Translations under genes and position numbers: made by a program
The notes under the pieces: generated by a model
Told to the model about the DNA's origin: nothing
Seen by the model: the letters and a program-made list of their open reading frames with translations, nothing else
Databases searched by the model: none
Assembly (NCBI RefSeq): GCF_003955665.1
Contig: NZ_RXHU01000024.1
Coordinates: forward strand, 89,293-124,037
DNA length: 34,745 bases
Direction: 5' to 3'
From: Paenibacillus whitsoniae
Lineage (GTDB): Bacteria > Bacillota > Bacilli > Paenibacillales > NBRC-103111
Shown: piece by piece, positions 1 through 7,828 of the stretch
How positions within the stretch are numbered: the first letter of the stretch is position 1
Layout: each line of letters starts with the position of its first letter

Positions 1-4
1 TTAG

Positions 5-46
5 TGATTGATCAATAACTATTTTGTATTGGACCTTCTTTTTCAA
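5..46 (-). promoter_or_regulatory. Leftward promoter with TetR-type operator for a gene beyond the left edge
   Basis: On the minus strand a -35 TTGAAA (complement of 41-46) and a -10 AATAGT (complement of 18-23) are separated by 17 bp. Just downstream lies TGATTGATCA (5-14), inside the perfect 10-bp palindrome ATTGATCAAT (7-16). The same 10-mer occurs in opposite orientation at 656-665, upstream of the TetR gene at 106-627. I infer that this TetR protein represses a leftward target gene lying outside the window. The promoter match is by eye. Confidence 0.5.
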
Positions 47-56
47 GCAAAACCAA

Positions 57-81
57 CTTGGAGTCCCCGCTCCACTTCAAG
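57..81 (-). terminator. Possible terminator of the TetR gene
   Basis: An 8-bp stem (CTTGGAGT at 57-64 with ACTTCAAG at 74-81, including one G-U pair) has a 9-nt loop. On the minus strand it is followed by an imperfect T-rich stretch (TTGGTTTTG). It sits 25 bases after the TetR stop. The T-run is interrupted, so confidence is low. Confidence 0.35.
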
Positions 82-105
82 CGTTCCAGACAGCCCCTCG
101 CGAGG

Positions 106-627
106 CTAGCCCTCCATAAGTTCCGGCAGGTCCAGCGCCATTGCAATATTGCACAGCATGCCGCGCGCGAGAAACAGCAGCGTCCGTTCCGTCGCATGAG
201 GAACTCCGATTTTATGAAAAGCTTCCAGCACAATCCCTCTCACTTCCCTGAAACCGGCTTGCATGGCCTCGCGAATCGGCTTCTCCATCATCGTCTGCGC
301 CTGCATCTGGAGCAGTGTCTCTGATCGGTAATCGGCTAAAATATCTTCGTAGGCCTCGACCAACTCTCGCTCCAGCCGGTCGTCCGCCACTGTGTCCGTC
401 ACTTGCCGGAACGATGAAGCAATTCGCACCCAAGACATTTCCAACGCCGCCAACAGCAAGGCTTCCTTGGTTTCAAAGAAGCGGAAGACGTACGGCTGAG
501 AGATGCCCGCTCGCTTGGCAACCATTGCGGTCGTTGCCCGGTAGTACCCCGTTTCTGCGAATACCTCGATCGCAGCCATAATAATTTCCGTCCGTCGATT
601 GACGGACGACGCCTCGCTTTTTGCCAT
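106..627 (-). CDS. TetR/AcrR family transcriptional regulator
   Basis: This 173-aa protein has a typical TetR N-terminal helix-turn-helix at about residues 12-58 (IMAAIEVFAETGYYRATT, then VAKRAGISQPYVFRFFETKE). The C-terminal half is helical and divergent, and presumably holds the ligand and dimer region. The ATG has a good ribosome site (GGAGG, with a spacer of roughly 10-12 nt). The motif TGATCAATCA at 656-665 lies immediately upstream, and a reversed copy lies at 5-14 beyond the 3' end. This suggests autoregulation plus control of the next leftward gene, often an efflux pump or oxidoreductase in such pairs. It is 270 bp from the DUF429-like gene, so it is probably its own unit. The ligand is unknown. 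Confidence 0.9.
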   Translation of the reverse strand: MAKSEASSVNRRTEIIMAAIEVFAETGYYRATTAMVAKRAGISQPYVFRFFETKEALLLAALEMSWVRIASSFRQVTDTVADDRLERELVEAYEDILADYRSETLLQMQAQTMMEKPIREAMQAGFREVRGIVLEAFHKIGVPHATERTLLFLARGMLCNIAMALDLPELMEG

Positions 628-655
628 GAGAACCTTACCTCCACGTTATAATAAG

Positions 656-665
656 TGATCAATCA
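656..665. promoter_or_regulatory. Predicted TetR operator upstream of the TetR gene
   Basis: TGATCAATCA lies 29-38 bp upstream of the TetR start. It is adjacent to a -10-like TATAAC on the minus strand and matches, in inverted orientation, the site at 5-14. I found no good -35 hexamer. The operator role is inferred from the repeat and its position. Confidence 0.45.
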
Positions 666-741
666 ATTAACTCAGTGTAACAAGATTATAGTCCTTCCTG
701 CAACTCTTTACGCTCAGTGCCATGTGCCCGGATGCTTACGT

Positions 742-900
742 ATGACGTCTATGAAAGCAAACAGCGCCAAAATCGAGCGCGTCGAAACTGACATTAAGGC
801 GCTGGTGCAAGTCATTGAAGATATTGGCGAAGCAACGCAAAAAGTCGCCGCGTCCACGGAGTCGCTGAACGAGACGGCGCGGCGTGTGCAGCCGAGCTTA
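742..900 (+). pseudogene. Possible gene remnant encoding a short helical segment
   Basis: The plus-strand frame starting at the ATG at 742 reads about 50 residues of coding-like, heptad-rich sequence (IERVETDIKALVQVIEDI, then ATQKVAASTESLNETA). It resembles a coiled-coil protein or a signalling-helix fragment. It then runs on antisense into the DUF429-like gene, whose stop is at 898-900, and from there loses any protein-like character. No ribosome site precedes 742 or the second ATG at 751. I read it as the 5' remnant of a lost gene, or possibly a small unannotated protein. Evidence is weak. Confidence 0.3.
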
Positions 901-1686
901 ACACACGCCCAGAATCCAACCTTCGCACCGCTGCGCAATCGCTTTCTCCGCTGCGGTCAAAGTATCCGCCGCGAAGTAGCGCACCAGCGTGCCGTTGCCG
1001 TCCCGCTCGCGAAGCCACGCGGCGATGACGTAGGCGTCCTGCGCATCGCGCGGCCAGTCGCGGGGAAAATCGTCCGCGTGCTTGTACCGCTGGTACAGCA
1101 GCGCAGGGTACACCTCCGCCAGCACGCTGGTGTCGGCGGGTGGGCGCCAGCCGTCAAACGGCCAGATGTGCAGGCCGCTTCCGGCTTCGGTGCGCAGCGC
1201 GTGAATCCAGGGCAGCCCCGCATGCGTCGAATAGGAGACGGCGCCGGTGAGCTGCTCGAAGTTCCAGGCACTTTTGGCGGAAGCTGTGTAGGTTTCGGTG
1301 ATCCGCAGTTCGGCCCCATTTTTGTAAGGGGGCGCCTGCTCCCGACAGGCCCGCACCGACTGCTCACGGGTCGGCCAGAGCGCTACAAAATGCGATAGAA
1401 AGTCGTCCCAATCCCGCAATCCTTGTTCTCCAAAATACGAATAAGGAAAAGACAGGTTATGATCGATGCCGATTATAACCTGTTCCTTTTTTACGGCCAG
1501 CTGTGTGTGAAGGTATGTGTAAACTTCTTGTCGTGACCAACTGAACGATCGCGCCGAGCCTCCAGGCGGCGACATGCGCTGTACATGGCCTTCACGGTCG
1601 ATTTCAACGACTTGAATCCCGACCGTTCGCTCGTGCGGCTCTCCGCGCCCGGCGTAATCGATCCCGATATAGCGTTCCCAGTTCAT
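898..1686 (-). CDS. DUF429-like predicted RNase H-fold protein
   Basis: This 262-aa protein begins YIGIDYAGRGEP, a strand ending in an acidic residue as in RNase H-fold proteins of the DUF429 type. A second acidic strand follows (VIIGIDHNLSFP, near residue 75). The C-terminal part contains AEVYPALLYQRY and DAQDAYVIAAWLRE, like the 'EVYP' and 'D..DA..AA..A' signatures of DUF429 proteins. Those signatures are recalled, not searched. Its ATG overlaps the stop of the upstream ABC gene (TAATG), which implies translational coupling to the exporter operon. The function of the family is not established. A nuclease role is inferred only from the fold. Confidence 0.65.
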   Translation of the reverse strand: MNWERYIGIDYAGRGEPHERTVGIQVVEIDREGHVQRMSPPGGSARSFSWSRQEVYTYLHTQLAVKKEQVIIGIDHNLSFPYSYFGEQGLRDWDDFLSHFVALWPTREQSVRACREQAPPYKNGAELRITETYTASAKSAWNFEQLTGAVSYSTHAGLPWIHALRTEAGSGLHIWPFDGWRPPADTSVLAEVYPALLYQRYKHADDFPRDWPRDAQDAYVIAAWLRERDGNGTLVRYFAADTLTAAEKAIAQRCEGWILGVC

Positions 1687-3548
1687 TAGCCAACCTCTCC
1701 CTGCACAAATTGATGGCGATGCAAGCCTGCGTAGAACCCATTCCGCTTCAGCAGTTCGTCGTGCGACCCCCGCTCTGTAATTTGCCCGTCCTGAATGACC
1801 AGTATCTCATCTGCCTCACGAATCGTACTCAGCCTGTGCGCGATGACGAAACTCGTTCGGCCTTGCATCAGCGTTCGCATCGCTTCCTGGATATGAAGCT
1901 CTGTCCGTGTATCCACGCTGCTCGTCGCCTCATCCAGAATGAGAATCGCCGGATCGGCCAGCACCGCACGCGCGATGGTTAACAATTGCCGCTGACCCTG
2001 GCTCAGGTTGCCGCCCTCGGCGCTTAAATACGTATCGTAGCCGCTGGGCAGCTTGCGGATAAAGCTATCCGCATTGGCGAGCCAAGCCGCCTTCTCTACC
2101 TCCTGATCCGTCGCGTTCAGCCGCCCGTAGCGAATGTTATCGCGGATCGTTCCGGAGAACACATACGCGTCCTGCAGAACCAGTCCGATGTGCCGCCTCA
2201 GCGCCGACTTGTTCATCGTCTGAATCTCCTCGCCGTCAATCAGGATGCGCCCGGACTGGATGTCATAGAATCGCGTCAGCAAATTGATAATCGTCGTTTT
2301 CCCCGCACCCGTCGGGCCGACCAGCGCAATCGTTTGGCCGGGCTTCGCCTGAAGCGACACGTTTTTGAGCACCGCTACGTCCGAGGTGTACCCGAAGTTG
2401 ACCCGGTCGAAGACCACTTCGCCCCGGATGGCCGGTGCCGCAGCGCTTTCCTTCTCACCGAGCGTCTCCGGCTCCAGATCTAGCACTTCAAACACACGCT
2501 CCGCCCCCGCAACGGCAGATTGAAACAGATTGTACTGGTTGGCGAGCTGGTTAATCGGCTGACTGAATTGGTTGGCGTAGTTTAGAAAACTGACGATAAT
2601 GCCAATCGTAATCACTTCATGATAGGCGAAAATCCCCCCGAACACGGCGATCACCACGAAACTCAAGTTGCGCATCGCATTCATCAGCGGACCCATCGAG
2701 CCCGAGAGGCTTTGAGCCTTGATGCCAATGGTTCGCAGCTTTTCATTCATCTCGCGAAATTGCTCGACCGACTTGGCTTCCCTCCCGAACACTTTGACTA
2801 CCTTAAGGCCTGAAATGTTCTCCTGCACAAAGCCGTTCACGTCTCCCAACTGCTTCTGCTGGGTTGAGAAATATTGACGCGTGTATTTAGTAATCTTTTT
2901 CGTCAAAAAGGCGATAATCGGTACCGTTAAAATCGTAACCAGCGTCATCCAGAGGCTTAAGCTCAACATCATCGCTAAGCTGCCGACCAGCATCAGCACG
3001 CTGGAGATGATCTGCACGACCGTCTGATTGAGCGTGTTGGAGACGTTGGTGATATCGTTGGTCGCCCGACTCATTAGCTCACCATGGCGCTGCTGATCAA
3101 AGAATTGGATCGGCAGCCGCTGGTACTGCTGGAACAAGTCCTCGCGCATCTCCCGCACGGTGTGCTGGGATAAGCTTGAGGCTACATACTGCTGAATCCA
3201 CGTGAACATAGCGCCCAGCACGTACACGCCGAAAAGCAGCCAGCCCATCCGCAGGAGTCCGTTCAGGCGGTGCGGCATAATGTGGTTGTCGATAATTTTG
3301 CCGATCAGATAGGGGCCTAGCAGCGATAAACCGGACGTTAGCGCCGTGCACACGATCACAATTACAAGCGCCTGCCGCTGCTGCTTCAGATAGCCCCAGA
3401 TTCGCAGCAGCGTCTCTTTGGTGTTTTTGGACCTTACCTTCGGCACGGCCCCGTGATGCGGCCCTTGCCCTGGACGGAAGCCCATCTGTTCGAAATGCGC
3501 CTGCGCTTTATTCGCCTGTGGCGGACTGGATCGATGGTCGGTGGACAT
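1686..3548 (-). CDS. ABC half-exporter with canonical ATPase site (second subunit)
   Basis: This 620-aa protein has an N-terminal six-helix exporter domain (about residues 45-340) and a C-terminal ATPase. The ATPase has Walker A GPTGAGKT, signature LSQGQ, Walker B ILILDEATSS with the catalytic Glu, and an H-loop His (IAHRLS). I chose the ATG at 3548 because GAGGAGG lies 6-8 nt upstream. A longer reading to 3653 has no ribosome site. The start lies inside the end of the upstream ABC gene (41-nt overlap). The partner at 3508-5289 has a degenerate Walker B, and this subunit carries the altered signature (LSQGQ rather than LSGGQ). That is the expected pairing in heterodimeric exporters of the BmrC/BmrD type. 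It probably acts in multidrug or lipid export; the substrate is unknown. Confidence 0.93.
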   Translation of the reverse strand: MSTDHRSSPPQANKAQAHFEQMGFRPGQGPHHGAVPKVRSKNTKETLLRIWGYLKQQRQALVIVIVCTALTSGLSLLGPYLIGKIIDNHIMPHRLNGLLRMGWLLFGVYVLGAMFTWIQQYVASSLSQHTVREMREDLFQQYQRLPIQFFDQQRHGELMSRATNDITNVSNTLNQTVVQIISSVLMLVGSLAMMLSLSLWMTLVTILTVPIIAFLTKKITKYTRQYFSTQQKQLGDVNGFVQENISGLKVVKVFGREAKSVEQFREMNEKLRTIGIKAQSLSGSMGPLMNAMRNLSFVVIAVFGGIFAYHEVITIGIIVSFLNYANQFSQPINQLANQYNLFQSAVAGAERVFEVLDLEPETLGEKESAAAPAIRGEVVFDRVNFGYTSDVAVLKNVSLQAKPGQTIALVGPTGAGKTTIINLLTRFYDIQSGRILIDGEEIQTMNKSALRRHIGLVLQDAYVFSGTIRDNIRYGRLNATDQEVEKAAWLANADSFIRKLPSGYDTYLSAEGGNLSQGQRQLLTIARAVLADPAILILDEATSSVDTRTELHIQEAMRTLMQGRTSFVIAHRLSTIREADEILVIQDGQITERGSHDELLKRNGFYAGLHRHQFVQGEVG

Positions 3549-5289
3549 ACGGCGCCTCCTCTCTGCCATATTGCGAGCGATAAATGTCTTGATACACAGC
3601 GCAGGATGCAAGCAGCTCTTCATGCGTGCCGCTGCCGGCGATGACACCCTCATCGAGGACGATAATCTTCTGCGCGGCCATCACCGATGATATCCGCTGT
3701 GCGATCAAGAAGGTGATGCTGTCTCGCGTCAGCGCGCTCAGCGCCGTTCGAAGCCGCTGCTCGGTAGCCAGATCGAGCGCGCTTGTACTGTCGTCCATGA
3801 TCAATATGGATGGCTTCACGAGCAGTGCCCGCGCGATGGAAATCCGCTGCTTTTGCCCGCCGGATAGATTGACGCCCTTCTGCCCGAGCAGCGTATGATA
3901 GCCCTCCGGCAGCTTCGCGATGAAGTCGTGGGCCTGCGCAGCCGCTGCGGCCGCCTCAATCTCTTCCTGCGTCGCGTCCGGCTTGCCGAAGGCGATGTTG
4001 TCGCGGATCGTGCCCGTAAACAGGAACGACTCCTGCATAATCATGCCGATGCTGCTTCGAAGTGCAGCAAGCGGCAGCTCGCGAAGATCCCGGCCATCGA
4101 TGGCGATGGAGCCGGAGGTGACATCATACAGCCTCGGCAGCAGCTGCACGAGCGTGGATTTGCCGGACCCGGTCGCCCCGATCAGCGCGACGGTTTCCCC
4201 GCGCCTGGCTTCCAGGCAGATGTCGCGCAGCACCAGGCTTCGGTCATCCTGCGAGCCCGCATAGGCGAACGCGACGTTCTGGAACTTCACGTGCTCCGCC
4301 GGAATCGCGGTCGCGTTCTCGACGGCCATGCCTTCGCTGGCGATCCGCGGCTTCGTCAAGAGCACTTCCTGAATGCGCCGTGCGGACACATTCGCCTGTG
4401 ACACGTTCATGAGCAGCCCGCTCACCATGAGCAGCGACGACAGGACCTGCACAACGTAATTCACAAACGCGACCAGATCCCCGACCTGAACAGAGCTGTC
4501 CCATACCAGATTGCCGCCATAGAGCAAAATAACGACCAGGCACGCGTTCATGATCAGCGTCACGATCGGCGAGTTCAGCGCGATGAACCGCGCCGCTTTG
4601 ATCGAGATGTGCGTGTATTCGCGGTTCACCTCGCGGAAGCGCTTCGTTTCGTAATCCGAGCGAACGAATGCTTTGACGACCCGAATACCCGCCAAATTTT
4701 CCTGAATCCGCGTATTTACCGCATCCAGCTTCGCTTGTACACCGGCAAACAGCGGCGAGGAGTACCGGATCAGCACCGCCAACACGGCAATTAAGACGAT
4801 GAGCGTTCCCAGCAAAATCAGCCCCAGCTTCACATTCATCAGCAGCGCCATGACGACACTCCCGATCAGCAAGCTCGGTGACCGGACAAGGCCCTGAAGC
4901 ATAATCTGCATCAGATTCTGCACTTGGACAACGTCGTTTGTCATACGAGTAATGAGCGATCCCGTTTGGAACTTATCCATGTTCTCGAAAGAGAACGTTT
5001 GAATTTTGGTGAAAAGCGCCTCACGAATGTCGGCACCCAAATTCTGAGAAGCCCGGCTCGCAAACAAATTGCAGCCCACGCCTGTAATCAGCGAAAGCAG
5101 CGTCACCGCGAACATCGCGATCCCCGTGCGTTCAATGACGCTGTAGTCCCGCAGCACCACCCCGAAGTTCACGATATGAGCGGCTAGCCTCGGCTGGAGC
5201 AGATCAAAGAACACTTCGAAAATCATAAAAAGCGGGCCCAGCACAACGAATTTCCAGTAAGGCTTGATATAAGCACGTAATCCCCACAC
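3508..5289 (-). CDS. ABC half-exporter with degenerate ATPase site (first subunit)
   Basis: This 593-aa protein has six membrane helices in the first ~320 residues, then an ATPase domain. The ATPase has Walker A GATGSGKST and an intact signature LSGGQ. Its Walker B reads ILIMDDST, with Asp where the catalytic Glu should be, and the H-loop has Gln for His (IAQRIS). These two changes mark the degenerate half of a heterodimeric exporter such as BmrC. The canonical partner follows with an overlap. The start is GTG at 5289, 2 nt after the stop of the small protein gene; AAGGAAGG lies about 12 nt upstream and coupling is likely. It should form a membrane heterodimer with the next gene product. Confidence 0.93.
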   Translation of the reverse strand: MWGLRAYIKPYWKFVVLGPLFMIFEVFFDLLQPRLAAHIVNFGVVLRDYSVIERTGIAMFAVTLLSLITGVGCNLFASRASQNLGADIREALFTKIQTFSFENMDKFQTGSLITRMTNDVVQVQNLMQIMLQGLVRSPSLLIGSVVMALLMNVKLGLILLGTLIVLIAVLAVLIRYSSPLFAGVQAKLDAVNTRIQENLAGIRVVKAFVRSDYETKRFREVNREYTHISIKAARFIALNSPIVTLIMNACLVVILLYGGNLVWDSSVQVGDLVAFVNYVVQVLSSLLMVSGLLMNVSQANVSARRIQEVLLTKPRIASEGMAVENATAIPAEHVKFQNVAFAYAGSQDDRSLVLRDICLEARRGETVALIGATGSGKSTLVQLLPRLYDVTSGSIAIDGRDLRELPLAALRSSIGMIMQESFLFTGTIRDNIAFGKPDATQEEIEAAAAAAQAHDFIAKLPEGYHTLLGQKGVNLSGGQKQRISIARALLVKPSILIMDDSTSALDLATEQRLRTALSALTRDSITFLIAQRISSVMAAQKIIVLDEGVIAGSGTHEELLASCAVYQDIYRSQYGREEAPYVHRPSIQSATGE

Positions 5290-5291
5290 GG

Positions 5292-5603
5292 CTACTCGCG
5301 TCCTTCCTTTTCCTCAGCTTGCTCTTCTGCCTCCTCAAGCTCACGGATTTCAAAATGCTTCGTAAACTGGTCGATGACCGTCTCGATTGCTTTCAGTTCC
5401 CCTAGGAGCATGGGACGGATCTCTTGAAAATCCGTGGATTCAAGCTGCTGCCTAAGTGTCGTCCGACTCACGTTCAGCCGCTCCAGAAATTCCAACGCCC
5501 GCCCTCGGCGGAACGTCTGTGCCCCGTGATGATGACGCCCTTTATGGCCGCCGCCCCGCTCCCGATGCTTGTCGCCTTTCATATGGCCTTCAAATTCTCT
5601 CAT
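5292..5603 (-). CDS. Small charged protein leading an ABC exporter operon
   Basis: This is a 103-aa protein. A His/Gly/Lys/Arg-rich start (residues ~5-30, including RHHHGAQ) is followed by FRRGRALEFLERLNVSRTTLRQQL and a Glu-rich helical end. I recall similar 'FRRGRA..FL..L...R..L..QL' proteins sitting ahead of MDR ABC pairs in bacilli, but no function is known to me. I see no clear winged helix, so I do not call it a regulator. The ATG at 5603 has AAGGAGG about 10-11 nt upstream; a GTG six bases earlier (5609) is better spaced and could be the true start. It is the first gene of the operon and its promoter carries a double dyad. Confidence 0.8.
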   Translation of the reverse strand: MREFEGHMKGDKHRERGGGHKGRHHHGAQTFRRGRALEFLERLNVSRTTLRQQLESTDFQEIRPMLLGELKAIETVIDQFTKHFEIRELEEAEEQAEEKEGRE

Positions 5604-5621
5604 GCACACGCTCTCCTCCTT

Positions 5622-5670
5622 GCATACGTTTGTATACAATGACTGTATACATTTGTATGCAAAGTGTCAA
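5622..5670 (-). promoter_or_regulatory. Sigma-A promoter overlaid by a double palindromic operator
   Basis: On the minus strand, -35 TTGACA (complement of 5665-5670) and -10 TACAGT (complement of 5642-5647) are 17 bp apart. Two near-palindromes, GCATAC-N4-GTATAC (5622-5637) and GTATAC-N4-GTATGC (5645-5660), are arranged as an inverted pair with a 7-bp spacer. They cover the spacer, the -10 and the start region. This is a classical repressor layout for the exporter operon. The cognate regulator is not obvious, since none is encoded next to it. Confidence 0.7.
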
Positions 5671-5805
5671 CAAAAATTACAGTGCTGCCTAGCATAGAGG
5701 TTCGTCAACGGATACCATTCACACGAACTGGAAAACCTCCCGTTCCTTTCACCGAGACCGCTCCCCGGAGTCGCCCGGAATAGTCCAAAGTGCCGATACA
5801 TACAA

Positions 5806-5839
5806 AAAGCGTCCCTATCCACTGGGATAGAGACGCTTT
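5806..5839 (-). terminator. Rho-independent terminator after the exported repeat protein
   Basis: A 15-bp stem (AAAGCGTCCCTATCC at 5806-5820 with GGATAGAGACGCTTT at 5825-5839, one mismatch) has a 4-nt loop. On the minus strand it is followed by a T tract (complement of 5804-5808). It lies 12 bases after the stop at 5852. Confidence 0.85.
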
Positions 5840-5851
5840 CGCAGCTTACGT

Positions 5852-7693
5852 TTACCTCGGGCCTAACGTCGAATCAATGAGCGACAACAGCAGCTCGGCA
5901 TCCATTCGATCATACGCAGCAGCGCCGCCCGGCTGAAGCAAAACGCCTGTAATCGCGTCCAAGCCAATAGGGTAGGCGCCTGGGAAATAGGCCTCTCTGA
6001 CGGCCGCTCTTACTTGCTCCTCGGACTGATTGTCCTCAATCCGGAACGCCGTCAAATAGTCGGAAGTGTGCCCCTGACTATCCTTGAGCCGAATACCGAT
6101 GTACGCAGCGCCGCTCGGAATCACCAACCCGCGTGGTACAGCAAAGGTCGTCTCTGCATCTGTCGGCACTTCACCGATATTGTCTACAAAATGCTCCTCG
6201 CTATCGAGAAAATCGATCTGGTAGCTGCTATACCCTGCTGTACTCGTTGCCGACTGCCAGGTCAGAAGACCGTGCAGAAGATTCCCCTGCGCTTCCATAT
6301 CCACAAAATGCACGCAACCCGCCGTACTTGTCGCACCGTTCAGCGTCTTGATCGGGAACAAGACCGGTTCGCTTTCATAGGTGTCTTCCCCATCCACTCC
6401 GTAAGAATAGAGCGCAAACTTGGCTGCGCCGCAAGGAATGGGCTGGTTAGCATTTAAATCATACGTTTGCTGGGAATGAGAATCCGGTACGTCGATTCTG
6501 CCGATGGCTTGCAGTTTCGTCCCTGCCGCATCGGCAAAATAAAGATTGTAGCCCTGAATCTGGCTGTGATTCGCGGGCACTGAGAAGTTAATTTGGCCGG
6601 AAATGGTGCCCGGCACCAGTGAATACGTGTAATCCTGAAGAATAGCCGGTGCCGGCAGACTGCCTGGATAATCAACATCCAGATCGACATCACCCAGTCG
6701 ATTATCGATAACGTAAACCGTCGGATAAGAGTTGATCTCCTCCCCGCTGCTGTTGACGCTGCCGATTAGGATCGCGATCGTCTTTGCGGGGAGTGCATCA
6801 AAGGCATAACCGTACTTCCCCGCCGTACCTATCCCCGTTTCCTGCTTCGCTACACTGTCCCAATAGCTCCACAAATTCTCACCCTTGACCCAGTAAAAAA
6901 GCTTGTACCCTGCCAGAGAAGCTTCATCCGACGCACCCGACCAAGTCACGACAGCCTGAATGCCCCCGCCATTCGGATCCGTGTCCAGAAATTTGAAGGC
7001 CTTCGCGCTGTGCCGCCCATAATTCCAAATCGGAGAGGTTCGCGTCGCGATGACATTCCCGCTCTCATTCAATAGCGCGATTCCGATCCGAGTGGCGCCT
7101 GAAGGAATTGCCGTTGCCGACACGTCAGTGGAATAAGTATTCGTATTGTTGCTCGTATACATCGTCGCGATCAGCGAACCTACCTGCCCGTTCTGGGCAT
7201 CCAGAAATTGCAGCTGCATTTCGGAATGCAGCGGAATCGGACCGTAGGTTGACCAGGAGACGGTGCCTTGAAACTGAGTTGCATCCTGCGAATAATTGTT
7301 GGGGTTGAGAAAGTCAATCCCCATGGCGGCATCGTCGCCGACAAGCGTAAACGTATAGTCGAGGGTCTGCCCCGCTGTCAATGTGACGATGATCGGTTGA
7401 CTTGGTGTATGCCCACTGGCCGATGCGGTTAATGTATACTCACCAACCGGCAAATTGGGAATAGTGGCTTTCCCCGAAGCATTCGTTCGCAAGGTAAGCG
7501 GAAAAGAAAGCGCCGACGATGTCAGCGTGACGCTGGAACTAGAAAGCTGGTACCCGTGCGAGCTGCTCACCATCACATTGACCGCAGCTCGACTGTTCGC
7601 AACTGAAGCCGAAGCGGCAGGCGCCAGCGCGGCGAACGTACCAAAAAGCATAATCAACAGCAGAAATACTGAATAATTGCCGAACCGTTTCAT
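5852..7693 (-). CDS. Exported protein with carboxypeptidase-regulatory-like domain and Fn3-like repeats
   Basis: This 613-aa protein starts with a clear signal peptide (lysine/arginine start, hydrophobic core, cleavage near ASAS at about residue 30). Residues ~35-115 look like a carboxypeptidase regulatory-like beta-sandwich (NASGKATIPNLPVGEYTLTASASGH). Four related beta-rich repeats of about 100-110 residues follow, sharing patterns such as 'FLD...G.I.A.VTW', 'GY.LYF' and 'IPSGA..IGI.L.......'. There is no sortase motif or SLH domain. A surface or matrix adhesion-type role is plausible but inferred. The ribosome site GGAGGG precedes the ATG. The upstream region carries AAAGTCCTAT, shared with the other large exported gene. 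Confidence 0.8.
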   Translation of the reverse strand: MKRFGNYSVFLLLIMLFGTFAALAPAASASVANSRAAVNVMVSSSHGYQLSSSSVTLTSSALSFPLTLRTNASGKATIPNLPVGEYTLTASASGHTPSQPIIVTLTAGQTLDYTFTLVGDDAAMGIDFLNPNNYSQDATQFQGTVSWSTYGPIPLHSEMQLQFLDAQNGQVGSLIATMYTSNNTNTYSTDVSATAIPSGATRIGIALLNESGNVIATRTSPIWNYGRHSAKAFKFLDTDPNGGGIQAVVTWSGASDEASLAGYKLFYWVKGENLWSYWDSVAKQETGIGTAGKYGYAFDALPAKTIAILIGSVNSSGEEINSYPTVYVIDNRLGDVDLDVDYPGSLPAPAILQDYTYSLVPGTISGQINFSVPANHSQIQGYNLYFADAAGTKLQAIGRIDVPDSHSQQTYDLNANQPIPCGAAKFALYSYGVDGEDTYESEPVLFPIKTLNGATSTAGCVHFVDMEAQGNLLHGLLTWQSATSTAGYSSYQIDFLDSEEHFVDNIGEVPTDAETTFAVPRGLVIPSGAAYIGIRLKDSQGHTSDYLTAFRIEDNQSEEQVRAAVREAYFPGAYPIGLDAITGVLLQPGGAAAYDRMDAELLLSLIDSTLGPR

Positions 7694-7733
7694 GATTTCC
7701 CTCCAAAAAATGGCTGATTACTCCCATCATATC

Positions 7734-7743
7734 ATAGGACTTT
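7734..7743 (-). promoter_or_regulatory. Shared upstream element AAAGTCCTAT
   Basis: On the minus strand AAAGTCCTAT lies about 41 bp upstream of the exported-protein start and is followed by overlapping TATGAT -10-like hexamers. The identical 10-mer occurs at 23868-23877, upstream of the 834-aa exported protein. A common regulator or sigma recognition site is possible. The function is inferred from recurrence only. Confidence 0.35.
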
Positions 7744-7780
7744 AGACATAAATAGACGGATTTTTGCATAAATCGACACC

Positions 7781-7811
7781 AAAAAGACCCAAGCGCTTAA
7801 AACCGCTTGGG
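7781..7811 (-). terminator. Rho-independent terminator of the GGDEF gene
   Basis: An 8-bp perfect stem (CCCAAGCG at 7788-7795 with CGCTTGGG at 7804-7811) has an 8-nt loop and is followed on the minus strand by TCTTTTT. It lies just after the diguanylate cyclase stop at 7829. Confidence 0.88.
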
Positions 7812-7828
7812 CCTCGATGACTTATTTC

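Noticed and set aside
655..1398. Long plus-strand open frame (247 codons)
   Set aside because: Beyond position 900 it is the antisense shadow of the DUF429-like gene. Only the first part (742-900) has protein-like character.
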